Below are positions 26,651-36,304 of a DNA stretch of 64,000 nucleotides, piece after piece; the first letter of the stretch is position 1, and each line of letters starts with the position of its first letter. The position numbers were made by a program, and so were the translations under genes. The stretch is from the NCBI RefSeq assembly GCF_002843385.1, contig NZ_MVDE01000016.1, forward strand, positions 55,378 to 119,377, in the 5' to 3' direction. The notes under the pieces are model-generated. The model was given only the letters and a program-made list of their open reading frames with translations, was not told the origin of the DNA and searched no databases. This DNA comes from Labilibaculum manganireducens. Lineage in GTDB: Bacteria; Bacteroidota; Bacteroidia; Bacteroidales; Marinifilaceae.

Positions 26651-29035
26651 TTATTCGTATCGTAAACTCTCAACCGGATTCCTCGTAGCTGCCCGCCACG
26701 ATTGAATGGAAACGGTAAATTGGGCAATTCCCAAAGCAATGAGTCCTGCCAAGGCAAAAATCCACCAGCTAAGTTCGGTTTTGTAGGCAAAGTTTTCGAG
26801 CCATTTGTTCATGGCATACCAGGCAATTGGGCAGGCCAACACAAAGGCGATGGCTACCCATTTTGCAAATCCTTTGTTTAGCATTGTAATTATTTCGTGA
26901 GTTTTCGCACCATTTGCTTTACGGATACCTATTTCTTTGGTGCGTTGTTCGGAGGTAAAATAGGAGAGAGCACTAATTCCGAGTATGCCGATGATGATTC
27001 CAAGAACAGAGAAACTCATCAATATCCGTCTCAGGATGTTTTCCGATTTGTATTGCTGTGCAATTTTATCATCCATAAAAAAGTAGTCCATTTTTTGGTT
27101 GGGGTAATGTTTTTGCCATTCTTCCTGAATGCTTGTCATGGCGCTTCTTATATTCCCGGGTGACATGCGAACATGCATAAACCTTGCCCTGTTTCGGGAT
27201 TCGTCGATAAGAAAAACGTAGTCGCCAATTTGATTGTGTGCAGAACTGTAATTAAAATCTTCTGCAACGCCAATAATATCAACTCTTCTCTGATCGGCCT
27301 CTAAAGGTATTCCGGATCGAAATAAATTCAGTTCCTCAAGAGTTTTGTGTTTTTCCATCAATCTGTTAAACAAATGCTTGTTGATAACCATTCCTTCAAT
27401 GGTATCCAATGAAGTGTTGATGTAGCTGTGAACAAATGGAATCTTCATGGTTTTCAAAAAATCATAATTAGCCATCGACATTTCAGCGGTTCCTTCAATT
27501 CCAAAACCATCAAGCGATAAGGTTTGTGTGGGATATCCAAAATGCTGCATTGTAAATCCAATTGATTCGATGGAAGGGTTTTTTCTTAATTCATTGGCAA
27601 ACACATTGGGGTCTTTCGAAAAATCTTTCATGTTGAGGACAATAACATTGTCTTTTGTAAAGCCAAGCGGTTTATTCAGCAGGTAGGAAATTTGTTTGTT
27701 GACCAAAACAGCAGATGAAATGAGCACAATTACAATCAGGATTTGAAAGATCATTAATGGTTGTAAAATACGCCTGCCGGTTAAAGATGTATGACCTTTA
27801 ATGATATCGCTGGTTGAATTGTTTTTTAAAATAAAAAAGCGCACAAAAAGGATGCTTAGAATTCCACTGAATATCAGAACAGTTAATGCTGCCAGATAAA
27901 TGATTGGTTCGGAATAGAAAATATCGAATTGAATTTCATAGAAGTTATTAATGTAAGGTGTAAGCGCCTCAATTAAAATCAGAGCCATTACAATTGACAA
28001 CGAACAAAGCAGAAGTACTTCAATAAGAACTTGTGTGAGCAAATGTTTTTTGTGAGCACCAACGGATGTTTTTAATCCAAATTCTTTTGATCTTTTAAAA
28101 AGGTTAACTGTGATTAAACTAACAAAGTTGATTAAGGATACCAGCAGAATAATAATGGCAACTGCAGTGAATAAATTGATATTGATTTTTGTATTGCTCT
28201 CTTTTAATTCAAATCTGAAATTGGATTTTAAGTGAATGTCGGAAAGTTTTGTGAGACTGAATTCATAGTCTTTGGGGCCGCGGGTTTGTCTTAAGCTCGA
28301 ATTATTAAATTTGTTCAGGAGTTTCTCTTCAACAAGCGAAGGTGAAACTCCTTTTTTTAATTTTAGATAGTTGTAAACCCATTGAGTTTTTCTTTCGGAT
28401 AAGGAGGCATAGGTTGCATCGAGCGAACCTTTTTGAGAAATCAGGATCTCGCAGTTAAAATGAGTTTTGATGGGTGTGTTTTTAACGATACCAACAATTT
28501 CATATTTCCCAAGATCTCTTCTGTATTGCAAGCCCTCAACATCAATGTATTCACCAATTGGGTTTTTGTCTTTAAAATGTTTTTCAGCAAATCGTTCAGA
28601 AATGAAGGCAACATTGGGTTTTGTAATATCAGACAAATTGCCAACCAAACTTTCAATTCCGAATAAGTTCATGAAATTGGTGTCGACCGATAAAATGTCT
28701 TTTTGCGATACACTTTGTTCGTTTACTTTAATGGTTCCCGACTGACAATGTGAAAATTGTGCTGTGTATTCTACTTCCGGAAAGTTTGCTGAGGCTTCCT
28801 TAACAAATCCTAAACTTCTGGCCCAAGGATCTTCTACATGCGAAGGGGTTGATGCTACTCTGTAGATATCCTGATAATCCGTAATATGCCTGTCGTAGCT
28901 GCGTTCGTTTTGCACATGAATGAACAGGACAAAGAAGGAAGCGATGCCAAAACTGAGACCAAGAATATTGGTCACAGAAAAGGCTCTGTTCTTAAGTAAT
29001 CGTAAAACCGATAATTTTAAATGATACCAAAGCAT
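26651..29035 (-). CDS. ABC transporter permease, FtsX/MacB type (paralogue 1)
   Basis: Large permease of 794 residues built as two FtsX-type units. The N-terminal helix (about 20-42) is followed by a periplasmic MacB_PCD-like domain (about 43-285), three membrane helices (about 286-400), a second helix and periplasmic domain (about 425-650) and a final three-helix FtsX bundle. The C-terminus reads QSWRAATRNPVESLRYE. It is the most distal gene of an eight-gene leftward operon and lies 15 bp from paralogue 2. Such permeases act with the MacB/LolD-type ATPase at 41075, usually to move lipoproteins, peptides or drugs across the envelope by mechanotransmission. The cargo is unknown. Confidence 0.88.
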   Translation of the reverse strand: MLWYHLKLSVLRLLKNRAFSVTNILGLSFGIASFFVLFIHVQNERSYDRHITDYQDIYRVASTPSHVEDPWARSLGFVKEASANFPEVEYTAQFSHCQSGTIKVNEQSVSQKDILSVDTNFMNLFGIESLVGNLSDITKPNVAFISERFAEKHFKDKNPIGEYIDVEGLQYRRDLGKYEIVGIVKNTPIKTHFNCEILISQKGSLDATYASLSERKTQWVYNYLKLKKGVSPSLVEEKLLNKFNNSSLRQTRGPKDYEFSLTKLSDIHLKSNFRFELKESNTKININLFTAVAIIILLVSLINFVSLITVNLFKRSKEFGLKTSVGAHKKHLLTQVLIEVLLLCSLSIVMALILIEALTPYINNFYEIQFDIFYSEPIIYLAALTVLIFSGILSILFVRFFILKNNSTSDIIKGHTSLTGRRILQPLMIFQILIVIVLISSAVLVNKQISYLLNKPLGFTKDNVIVLNMKDFSKDPNVFANELRKNPSIESIGFTMQHFGYPTQTLSLDGFGIEGTAEMSMANYDFLKTMKIPFVHSYINTSLDTIEGMVINKHLFNRLMEKHKTLEELNLFRSGIPLEADQRRVDIIGVAEDFNYSSAHNQIGDYVFLIDESRNRARFMHVRMSPGNIRSAMTSIQEEWQKHYPNQKMDYFFMDDKIAQQYKSENILRRILMSFSVLGIIIGILGISALSYFTSEQRTKEIGIRKANGAKTHEIITMLNKGFAKWVAIAFVLACPIAWYAMNKWLENFAYKTELSWWIFALAGLIALGIAQFTVSIQSWRAATRNPVESLRYE

Positions 29036-29050
29036 ATTTTTGTTTTAGAT

Positions 29051-31423
29051 TTATTCATACCTCAAACTCTCCACCGGATTCCTCGTAGCTGCCCGCCACG
29101 ATTGAAAAGAAACAGTAAGCAGTGCAATTCCCAAAGCAATGAGTCCTGCCAAGGCAAAAATCCACCAGCTAAGTTCTGTTTTATAAGCAAAGTTTTCGAG
29201 CCATTTATGCATGGCATACCAGGCAATGGGGCAGGCAATTACAAAGGCAATGGCCACCCATTTTGCAAATCCTTTGTTTAGCATCTGCACAATTTCATAA
29301 GGTTTGGCTCCATTTACTTTCCTCAATCCAATTTCTTTGGTTTGGGTCTCAACTATAAAAAAAGTTAAACTAATCAGACCTAAACAAGAAAGTAAAATAG
29401 AAATTGCAGCAGCATAATTTAGTATTTTCTGAAACTGTTTTTCTTTTGTATATAATGCCTCCCATGAGCTATTCATAAACTTAATTTCTAAAGGGAACTT
29501 AGGAGAGAGCTTAGTCCACTTTTTTTGAATAGCGGATAAACATTGCTTAAAAGTTGCTCCATTGGTTGTTATTAGTTTAAAATAGGCTACTTCATCCACA
29601 TTATTTCTGCATCTGAAACCAACAGATCTTATGGGAACGTGCATAGATTCGAAATTAAAATCTTTAACCTCTGCAATAATAGGTTCTTGTTTTGTTCCAT
29701 TCCAATTCAAAAGTTTAACATCTTCCAATTGTTCAATTCTGAACTTTTTAATTGCGGTTTGATTAAAAATCCAATCTCCTGCTTTTGGCGAATATTCATT
29801 AAATTGTTTTCCTCGAACCAATTCAATTCCGAAAAACTTGAAAAAGTTAGGAGAAACATAAAAATTAGAAAACCATATATTATATTGTTCCGTCTTATTT
29901 AGTAAGTCACGTCCCCAATTAGATTCATTATACCCAATTACTGAGGATGAGAAGGTGATGTCTTCTACGCCTGCTATTTTTTTCATTTCATTTTGAAATG
30001 CATCTCCCAAGTTTGAAATTTCTTCATTTGTTGTTGTATAAATAATATTTTCTCTTTTAAACCCAGGGTCTTTGCTGATAAGGAAATTATTCTGCTTCTT
30101 AATGAAAAGAATACTTGTTAGTAATATAATGGAAATTGTAAATTGAAAAACCAATAAAATATTGCGAAGATAATTTTTATGATTTATGGAGATTTTATTT
30201 TTAAGTAGTTGAGTCGTTTCATTACTACTTAGAATAATGCCAGGTATGATTCCTGTAATTAGCAGTGTAACAATTAATATTAGGATGAACACAACGAGAT
30301 TCCATCCTGAAAGAATTTCAGCAAGGGTAAACAGAGATTGAGTAAGATGATTTAAACCTTCTGTTAAGAAATAAAGCAATGTGATAACCAGAGCAGATGT
30401 AATTAATAGAACTAAACCAGATTCAGTACTAATCAATTGAATGATTTTCCTCCTTTTACTTCCCAGAACTTTTAAGATTCCGATATTGCGTAATCTTTTT
30501 ATTTTTTGAGTTGACACTAAATTAATGTAGTTAATACAGGCCAAAAGTAGGATTAGGATGCCAGTGATTCGTATAATTACAATTGTAAGATGATTTCCAT
30601 GCCTCTGTATTTCGATGTCTGGAGCTTCGAAATAAGAATCTTGTAATGGGAGAGAACTAAGTTTAATGTTGCTTTTAAAATCTTCTTCAACATCTGTTAA
30701 TGGAATATTTTTAAGTTTCTGATTAATCAAGTTTATATTGCCATTAGTTGGTATTCTAAAATAAGAGATATAGTTTTGAGTGCCCCAGCTATTTTTATTT
30801 CCAACATACCAATCAATTTTGTTATTTGTATCTTCTGATAAAACGGCATCAAATTTAAAAGAACTGTTGTGAGATAAATCTTTAATTACAGCGCCTACAA
30901 CAATTAATTCATTTTGCAAATTGGTTGCATTATACGTAATTGTTTTACCAATAGGATTTTCATTTCCAAAAATCTTTTTTGAGAGCGTTTCAGTGAGTAC
31001 AATTTTGTTTGATGTTGTTAATGCTGTTGAAGGATTTCCATATAAAGCTTTCATTGGGAGAACCCGAAAAAAAGCTGAATCTGTAACAATTAAATGCTTT
31101 ATTTTTATTTTTTTATTGTTGTATTCAACAAATACTTGTGGAGACCATTCATTTTGAGCATATGTAATGTGCTTTATTTCAGGAATATTCATGCGTATCA
31201 ATTCAACCATTTTGGAAGAGACATATGAATCTTGATCATTTTCCAGAACAAATATATTGTCAGACTTAGCAATATGTTTATCCATTGATTCTTCCTTGTC
31301 TACGAAAGCAAAAATCAATAAACTAATACTTATTCCAAGTGCAAGTCCACCAATATTAATTGCACTTACCACTCTGTTTTTTAGTAAGCTCTTTAAAGAT
31401 AATTTGATGTTGTAAAAATTCAT
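29051..31423 (-). CDS. ABC transporter permease, FtsX/MacB type (paralogue 2)
   Basis: Second of the six paralogues, 790 residues with the same two-unit layout: N-terminal helix (IGGLALGISISLLIFAFV, about 24-42), periplasmic domain, a three-helix bundle that begins ITGILILLLACINYINLVSTQKIKRLRNIGILKVLG, a second periplasmic domain, and the FtsX bundle. The last 75 residues or so, from MLNKGFAKWVAIAFVIACPIAWYAMHK onwards, are almost identical to paralogues 1, 5 and 6, while the periplasmic parts differ strongly. Base composition in the middle is more AT-rich than in its neighbours. The gap to paralogue 3 is 35 bp. Confidence 0.88.
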   Translation of the reverse strand: MNFYNIKLSLKSLLKNRVVSAINIGGLALGISISLLIFAFVDKEESMDKHIAKSDNIFVLENDQDSYVSSKMVELIRMNIPEIKHITYAQNEWSPQVFVEYNNKKIKIKHLIVTDSAFFRVLPMKALYGNPSTALTTSNKIVLTETLSKKIFGNENPIGKTITYNATNLQNELIVVGAVIKDLSHNSSFKFDAVLSEDTNNKIDWYVGNKNSWGTQNYISYFRIPTNGNINLINQKLKNIPLTDVEEDFKSNIKLSSLPLQDSYFEAPDIEIQRHGNHLTIVIIRITGILILLLACINYINLVSTQKIKRLRNIGILKVLGSKRRKIIQLISTESGLVLLITSALVITLLYFLTEGLNHLTQSLFTLAEILSGWNLVVFILILIVTLLITGIIPGIILSSNETTQLLKNKISINHKNYLRNILLVFQFTISIILLTSILFIKKQNNFLISKDPGFKRENIIYTTTNEEISNLGDAFQNEMKKIAGVEDITFSSSVIGYNESNWGRDLLNKTEQYNIWFSNFYVSPNFFKFFGIELVRGKQFNEYSPKAGDWIFNQTAIKKFRIEQLEDVKLLNWNGTKQEPIIAEVKDFNFESMHVPIRSVGFRCRNNVDEVAYFKLITTNGATFKQCLSAIQKKWTKLSPKFPLEIKFMNSSWEALYTKEKQFQKILNYAAAISILLSCLGLISLTFFIVETQTKEIGLRKVNGAKPYEIVQMLNKGFAKWVAIAFVIACPIAWYAMHKWLENFAYKTELSWWIFALAGLIALGIALLTVSFQSWRAATRNPVESLRYE

Positions 31424-31458
31424 TGTATTAATTATTCATTAGTAATCGTTAATTGTTT

Positions 31459-33828
31459 TTACTCATACCTCAAACTCTCCACCGGATTTCTGGCTGCTGC
31501 TTTTATGGTTTGAAAACTGGTGGTTATAAGAATAATTAGAGAAATGATTACGGCTCCCAGTATAAAAATCCAGGGCTGAATATGCCATTTGTTAGCACTC
31601 GGAATATGTTCGTATACCCACCACGCAGTCGGATATGCAATCAGTAAGGAAAAGAACAGAAGCACAAAATATTCACGGCTTAGCAAATAGAAAATTCCAA
31701 ACGAGGAACTTCCATTGATTTTGCGAATTCCAATTTCTTTAGTTCGGCGAACTACGGTAAATGAAACCATTGCAAACAATCCAATGATTGAAAGAAAGAT
31801 ACTAAATACAGTAAAAAATAGAATGGTACTGTTTATTGAATGGTAAATTTTGAAGCTGTTTTCATTGTTGAAAGCAGTAGGTAAATCCCGAAATTCGAAT
31901 GGATCATTTGGAAAATTTTTCTCAAATGCGCTGGTCAGGATGGCTTTTGCTTTTTGCTGATTGGCAGCATGAATGCGGAAAGAAAAGATCCATTCTCCAA
32001 CAACCTTCACAGGGCTTAGAACAAGTATTGCAGGTTCAATGCCATTGTGTAAGTCCTTGTAAACATAGTTTTTAAGAACGCCAATTACAATTAGTTTGTT
32101 GTTTTTTATTCGTTTTCCGATGGGATTGTCCCAGCCAAAAGCTTGCGCTGCCGTTTCGTTAATCAAACATGATTTCCCCAAATCGGATGAAAAATTGCGC
32201 AAGAAATCGCGTCCGGCTATCAGCGAAATCCTCATATTTTGCACGAAATCGTAGCTGATGTTGTTGAACACACAATTGATTTTTTCGTCTGGTTTTCCAC
32301 CTTCCCAGTTGGTCATGCCTCCTCCAAAACTAACAAACGGAACATGTTTCGATACGGAAGCATTTATTATTTCCGGATGTTGCAGCAATTGGTTTCGTAA
32401 TTGATCGAAGTTAATTCCGGGCTTCGAAACGCTCATTTGAGCATAGAGTATATTTTCTTTGCTGAATCCTAAATCTTTGTTGACCAAATATTTGATTTGC
32501 ATTGAGAACGAAAGGGTAATCAGAATCAAGAATACCGAAATAGCAAACTGAAATGTAATCAGTGCTTTTTTTATGCTGAATTTTTTGTGTTGTTTATTAA
32601 ATAGTTCTCCTTTAAACAGCGATATAATTTTGAGTGAGGACAAAAACAAAGCAGGGTAAATTCCCGATAAAAATCCAATCCCTAACGAAATCAGAATTGT
32701 TGTGCCGATAAATTTCCAGTCGTAAATCAGACTTAAACTTAAATCTTTATCAACAATATCTGCAAAAATGGGAAGAAAAACTTTTGCGAGTAAAAAGGCA
32801 AGTGCCAAAGCCAGTACCGAAATAGAAATTGTTTCGCCTAAAAACTGTACAATCAGCATGCCGCGTTTGCTTCCGTTTACCTTTTTCACGGCTACTTCTT
32901 TTCCTCGTGTTGCAGCATTTGCTGTAGTTAGGTTAATATAGTTGAAAGATGACATTAGGAGTATAAACAGGCCTATTAATCCGTAAAGCATAAGAATTAT
33001 AATATAGTCGTTACGTCCAAAAGGGTTTAGGTGAAGCTTTTTCATCGGACATAACTGAAGTTCTTCATATTCGAAGCCACTATATCCTGAAAGAATATTT
33101 TTGATTTTGCTTTCCAGATATTTTGAATCAGTGTCTGGTTTTAGCAGTGCATAGGTCATGCAGTTGCACCATCCGATGTTGCTGAGACTTGGTTTTTCTG
33201 TTTGTTCGAGAGAGGAGTATGAAATAATGTAAGTTGGCCGTATTGTCGAATTTTCCGGCAGGTCAGCATAAACACCTGTTACTTTGAAATCAAGTTTCTT
33301 TTCAAGAGTAACTGTTTTCCCAACTGCAATTTCATTGGGAAATAGCTTATCTGCAATGGTTTTTGACAAGATGATGGTAAACGGTTCGATGAGTGCTTCT
33401 TTTGATGTTCCTTCCTGAAATTGATAGGTGAATACATCAAATAAACAACTGTCGGCATAAATGCCTTTTTCGTCGTAAATCTGTCTGTCTGCTACAGAAG
33501 CCAGAAATTTTCCGCCTATTTCGCGGGTAACCGAAATTTTTTCGAATTCCGGAAACTGTTTTTCGAGTAACTGAGCGGTTACTGCACTCGTGTGGGGCGA
33601 AATATCATTCCCGTCCATTGCATACAGCGTTTTACTGTAATGACGCTGAACCCGAAAAATTCGATCGTATTTGGCATTTGCTTGATCCCAGCTTAATTCG
33701 TACCGAACAAATAAACCAATTAGAATAAAAGCGGAAAAACCTAATGCAAGTCCTAATACCTTAATTAATGAATATGTTTTGTGTTTTAAGACATTCCGGA
33801 CTGATATTTTAAATATGGCGCTAATCAT
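31459..33828 (-). CDS. ABC transporter permease, FtsX/MacB type (paralogue 3)
   Basis: Third paralogue, 789 residues. The N-terminus FKISVRNVLKHKTYSLIKVLGLALGFSAFILIGLFV leads into the periplasmic domain, and the inner helical bundle includes SSFNYINLTTANAATRGKEVAVKKVNGSKRGMLIVQFLGE, the coupling-helix-like segment that would touch the ATPase. The C-terminal FtsX bundle (TVVRRTKEIGIRKINGSSSFGIFYLLSREYF) is diverged from those of paralogues 1, 2, 5 and 6 and ends AARNPVESLRYE. It therefore did not take part in the apparent homogenisation seen at the 3' ends of those genes. Confidence 0.88.
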   Translation of the reverse strand: MISAIFKISVRNVLKHKTYSLIKVLGLALGFSAFILIGLFVRYELSWDQANAKYDRIFRVQRHYSKTLYAMDGNDISPHTSAVTAQLLEKQFPEFEKISVTREIGGKFLASVADRQIYDEKGIYADSCLFDVFTYQFQEGTSKEALIEPFTIILSKTIADKLFPNEIAVGKTVTLEKKLDFKVTGVYADLPENSTIRPTYIISYSSLEQTEKPSLSNIGWCNCMTYALLKPDTDSKYLESKIKNILSGYSGFEYEELQLCPMKKLHLNPFGRNDYIIILMLYGLIGLFILLMSSFNYINLTTANAATRGKEVAVKKVNGSKRGMLIVQFLGETISISVLALALAFLLAKVFLPIFADIVDKDLSLSLIYDWKFIGTTILISLGIGFLSGIYPALFLSSLKIISLFKGELFNKQHKKFSIKKALITFQFAISVFLILITLSFSMQIKYLVNKDLGFSKENILYAQMSVSKPGINFDQLRNQLLQHPEIINASVSKHVPFVSFGGGMTNWEGGKPDEKINCVFNNISYDFVQNMRISLIAGRDFLRNFSSDLGKSCLINETAAQAFGWDNPIGKRIKNNKLIVIGVLKNYVYKDLHNGIEPAILVLSPVKVVGEWIFSFRIHAANQQKAKAILTSAFEKNFPNDPFEFRDLPTAFNNENSFKIYHSINSTILFFTVFSIFLSIIGLFAMVSFTVVRRTKEIGIRKINGSSSFGIFYLLSREYFVLLFFSLLIAYPTAWWVYEHIPSANKWHIQPWIFILGAVIISLIILITTSFQTIKAAARNPVESLRYE

Positions 33829-33866
33829 TACAAAATGGATTTATTTTAAAAAATTCTATTTTTAAT

Positions 33867-36266
33867 TTATTCATACCTCAAACTCTCCACCGGATTTCGG
33901 CGTGCATTTCGAGTGAAATTTATGACCGTTACTAGAGCTACAAGTAAAAGAATGATCAAACTACATATGAAAAATATCCACCAATGTAAAGGGAGTTTAT
34001 AAGCAAAATTCTGCATCCACAAGTTAGCTGTAAACCAAGCTCCTAAAGCACCAAGTAATACAGCAGGAACGGCCAGAATCTCAATATCCCACAAGAAGAC
34101 CTTTAGAAGACTTGAAAATTTAGCTCCGTTTATTCTGCGAATAGCCAATTCTTTACGACGTCTTACCGCCTCGTTGGAAGTATAGCCTAATAGTCCAATA
34201 ATTGTAATGAGTAAGATTATTGCACTACCTGCCACCATTGCATTTCGAAATCCACGTTGTTGCGTATAGCCTTTTTCTTGCTGTATTTCAAGACTCTTTA
34301 TATCGGCATCTCTATAAGGTAAAGCAGTATTAAATACCTCTCTTATTTTATCCATTAATCTAGCTTGAGTATTCGGATAGGTTTTCACCAATATGTTGAA
34401 TGAATAGGATGGATATTTGATAGCTGTTTTTACAAAATTAGATTCAGATCTATAGAAAAATACGGCAGGACGTATATCTGGATCAGCCTTAGAGCCTATT
34501 GTGAAATCCGAAAAAACACCCTTAATAATTGTGCTCCCATGTTCACTAATCACTATTTGTTTACCAACCACACCTTCATTCCATGCATTGTGCATTTGAA
34601 GTAGTTTAGCACCTTTCTTACTAATTAGCACATCACCTTCAAGAGTTGTTTCCTCAGAAAACACCTGTCCTTCTGTTACTTGTATGTTTAGTATGGACAA
34701 ATAACTATCGTCAACAGCATAAAAATCTGCAATGTTGAATAAATCTCTTTGTTCATCCTGAGATAGAATATTATTTCCAGATTTGGAGTCGCATGGCAAT
34801 GTTTCTCCAAGACCAACTTTTTCTATCTCAGGCATCGATCTTAATTCGTGTAATACACTAGCTATTTTACTTCCATTCATACCACTAGTGGATCCATAAA
34901 AAACACCCTCAGTTTGATAACCGTGAGAAATGTTCTTCATGTTATTGTATTGCAAACTAACAATAACCAGCATCGATAAAATAAAAGAAGCGCCTATAAA
35001 CTGGAAAGCTAATAAAATCAATTTCCAACTGTTCTTTTTTTGTTGATAGTAACGAAAAGCATTAGCTACAGGAATACGGGAGAAAAAACGAGCTGGCAAG
35101 TAACTCATTAGAATAAGCATAAATATCAATATGCCCATTAAAGGCAAAATAACATAGGGATTTAAAACGGATTGCAATTTATGCCCAACTTGTTGCTCGG
35201 CTACTGGTTGTAATACTATAATCAGAATAAAAGCTACGATTAAGGATAGGAGAAATAGAAGGGCTGACTCAGAAAAAATAATTTGTTGCAAATGGCGAGA
35301 ATGAGCTCCAAAGGTTTTATAGATTGCCGATGATTTTGACCTCTTTACCAGCACGCTTAGTGTGAGTAGAATATAGTTTAATAAAGAAACAAATAAAACC
35401 GCAAATGCAATTGTACTTAGAATTAAAATAATGTCTTTTAGGGTTTCTGTATAAACTTCCTGAATGGGTTTAAGTGAATATTTCAAAACAAATCCATCGT
35501 CTTGAGCCTCAATTTTTCTAATATCCTGATGTACTTCTTGCATTTTTCTAACTGCAGAAGCTAGATTTTCTGGTTTAACCCCTGGAGCTAGTTTAACACA
35601 GGAGAAATAACGATCATTTCCAAGCCAATTATCAGAGCCATCCCACATAAAATAGCTTGTTGAAACCATTGATATTAATACGTCGTATTTGTAATTCGTG
35701 TTTTCTGGCAAAGCTTCAAATATACCTTCAATCGTTAACTTACCACCTGGATATTCTTTCAATTCAATAGCTTGCCCAATAACATCGCCACCTATACGAG
35801 TAGCAATTTTATTCGAAATCATACATTTCATAGGCGATTTGAGAATTTCCACAGGATTTCCCTTAAGCATAGGTCTAGGTAATACTTCGAAGAGATGTTC
35901 ATCTGCCAAAACAAACTTAGCCTCGTAGCTTTTCTTGTTTTCGGTATAAAATATTGATGAACCTATAGAATTTAATCGCGTTGCAGCTTCTACTCCTGGC
36001 ACCTCTGCTTTTAAACCCGGAGCAATTGCACCACTAACTTGATTAGCACTTTCCAATTTATCTTTAGACTTCTCTGCTTTGTAATTTTCAGCGACAACAT
36101 AAATACGATCTGAATCGGGATAAAAACTATCGAAACTGTGATAATAGAATACCTCAGATAAAAGTAAAATACCAAAAGCCAAACCTGTAGCTAAGGAGAC
36201 TATACGGGCGACACTGTGATCACCCTTTAAAAATAAGCGTCGAAATGCAAGTTTTAAAAACATCAT
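33867..36266 (-). CDS. ABC transporter permease, FtsX/MacB type (paralogue 4)
   Basis: Fourth and most divergent paralogue, 799 residues. The N-terminus MFLKLAFRRLFLKGDHSVARIVSLATGLAFGILLLSEVF carries the first helix, and the central coupling region is LLNYILLTLSVLVKRSKSSAIYKTFGAHSRHLQQIIFSE. The C-terminus is ARRNPVESLRYE, where the otherwise common RAATRN is NARRN. Its codon use is somewhat less like that of paralogues 5 and 6. Gaps of 38 bp on each side indicate that it is fully embedded in the operon. Confidence 0.87.
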   Translation of the reverse strand: MMFLKLAFRRLFLKGDHSVARIVSLATGLAFGILLLSEVFYYHSFDSFYPDSDRIYVVAENYKAEKSKDKLESANQVSGAIAPGLKAEVPGVEAATRLNSIGSSIFYTENKKSYEAKFVLADEHLFEVLPRPMLKGNPVEILKSPMKCMISNKIATRIGGDVIGQAIELKEYPGGKLTIEGIFEALPENTNYKYDVLISMVSTSYFMWDGSDNWLGNDRYFSCVKLAPGVKPENLASAVRKMQEVHQDIRKIEAQDDGFVLKYSLKPIQEVYTETLKDIILILSTIAFAVLFVSLLNYILLTLSVLVKRSKSSAIYKTFGAHSRHLQQIIFSESALLFLLSLIVAFILIIVLQPVAEQQVGHKLQSVLNPYVILPLMGILIFMLILMSYLPARFFSRIPVANAFRYYQQKKNSWKLILLAFQFIGASFILSMLVIVSLQYNNMKNISHGYQTEGVFYGSTSGMNGSKIASVLHELRSMPEIEKVGLGETLPCDSKSGNNILSQDEQRDLFNIADFYAVDDSYLSILNIQVTEGQVFSEETTLEGDVLISKKGAKLLQMHNAWNEGVVGKQIVISEHGSTIIKGVFSDFTIGSKADPDIRPAVFFYRSESNFVKTAIKYPSYSFNILVKTYPNTQARLMDKIREVFNTALPYRDADIKSLEIQQEKGYTQQRGFRNAMVAGSAIILLITIIGLLGYTSNEAVRRRKELAIRRINGAKFSSLLKVFLWDIEILAVPAVLLGALGAWFTANLWMQNFAYKLPLHWWIFFICSLIILLLVALVTVINFTRNARRNPVESLRYE

Positions 36267-36304
36267 AATTTGTCATTTGTTTTTCAATAGAATTTCTATA
36301 TTCA

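Noticed and set aside
26651..29035. Some permeases as pseudogenes made by the tandem duplication
   Set aside because: All six frames are intact, of similar length, have complete helices and the conserved C-terminus.
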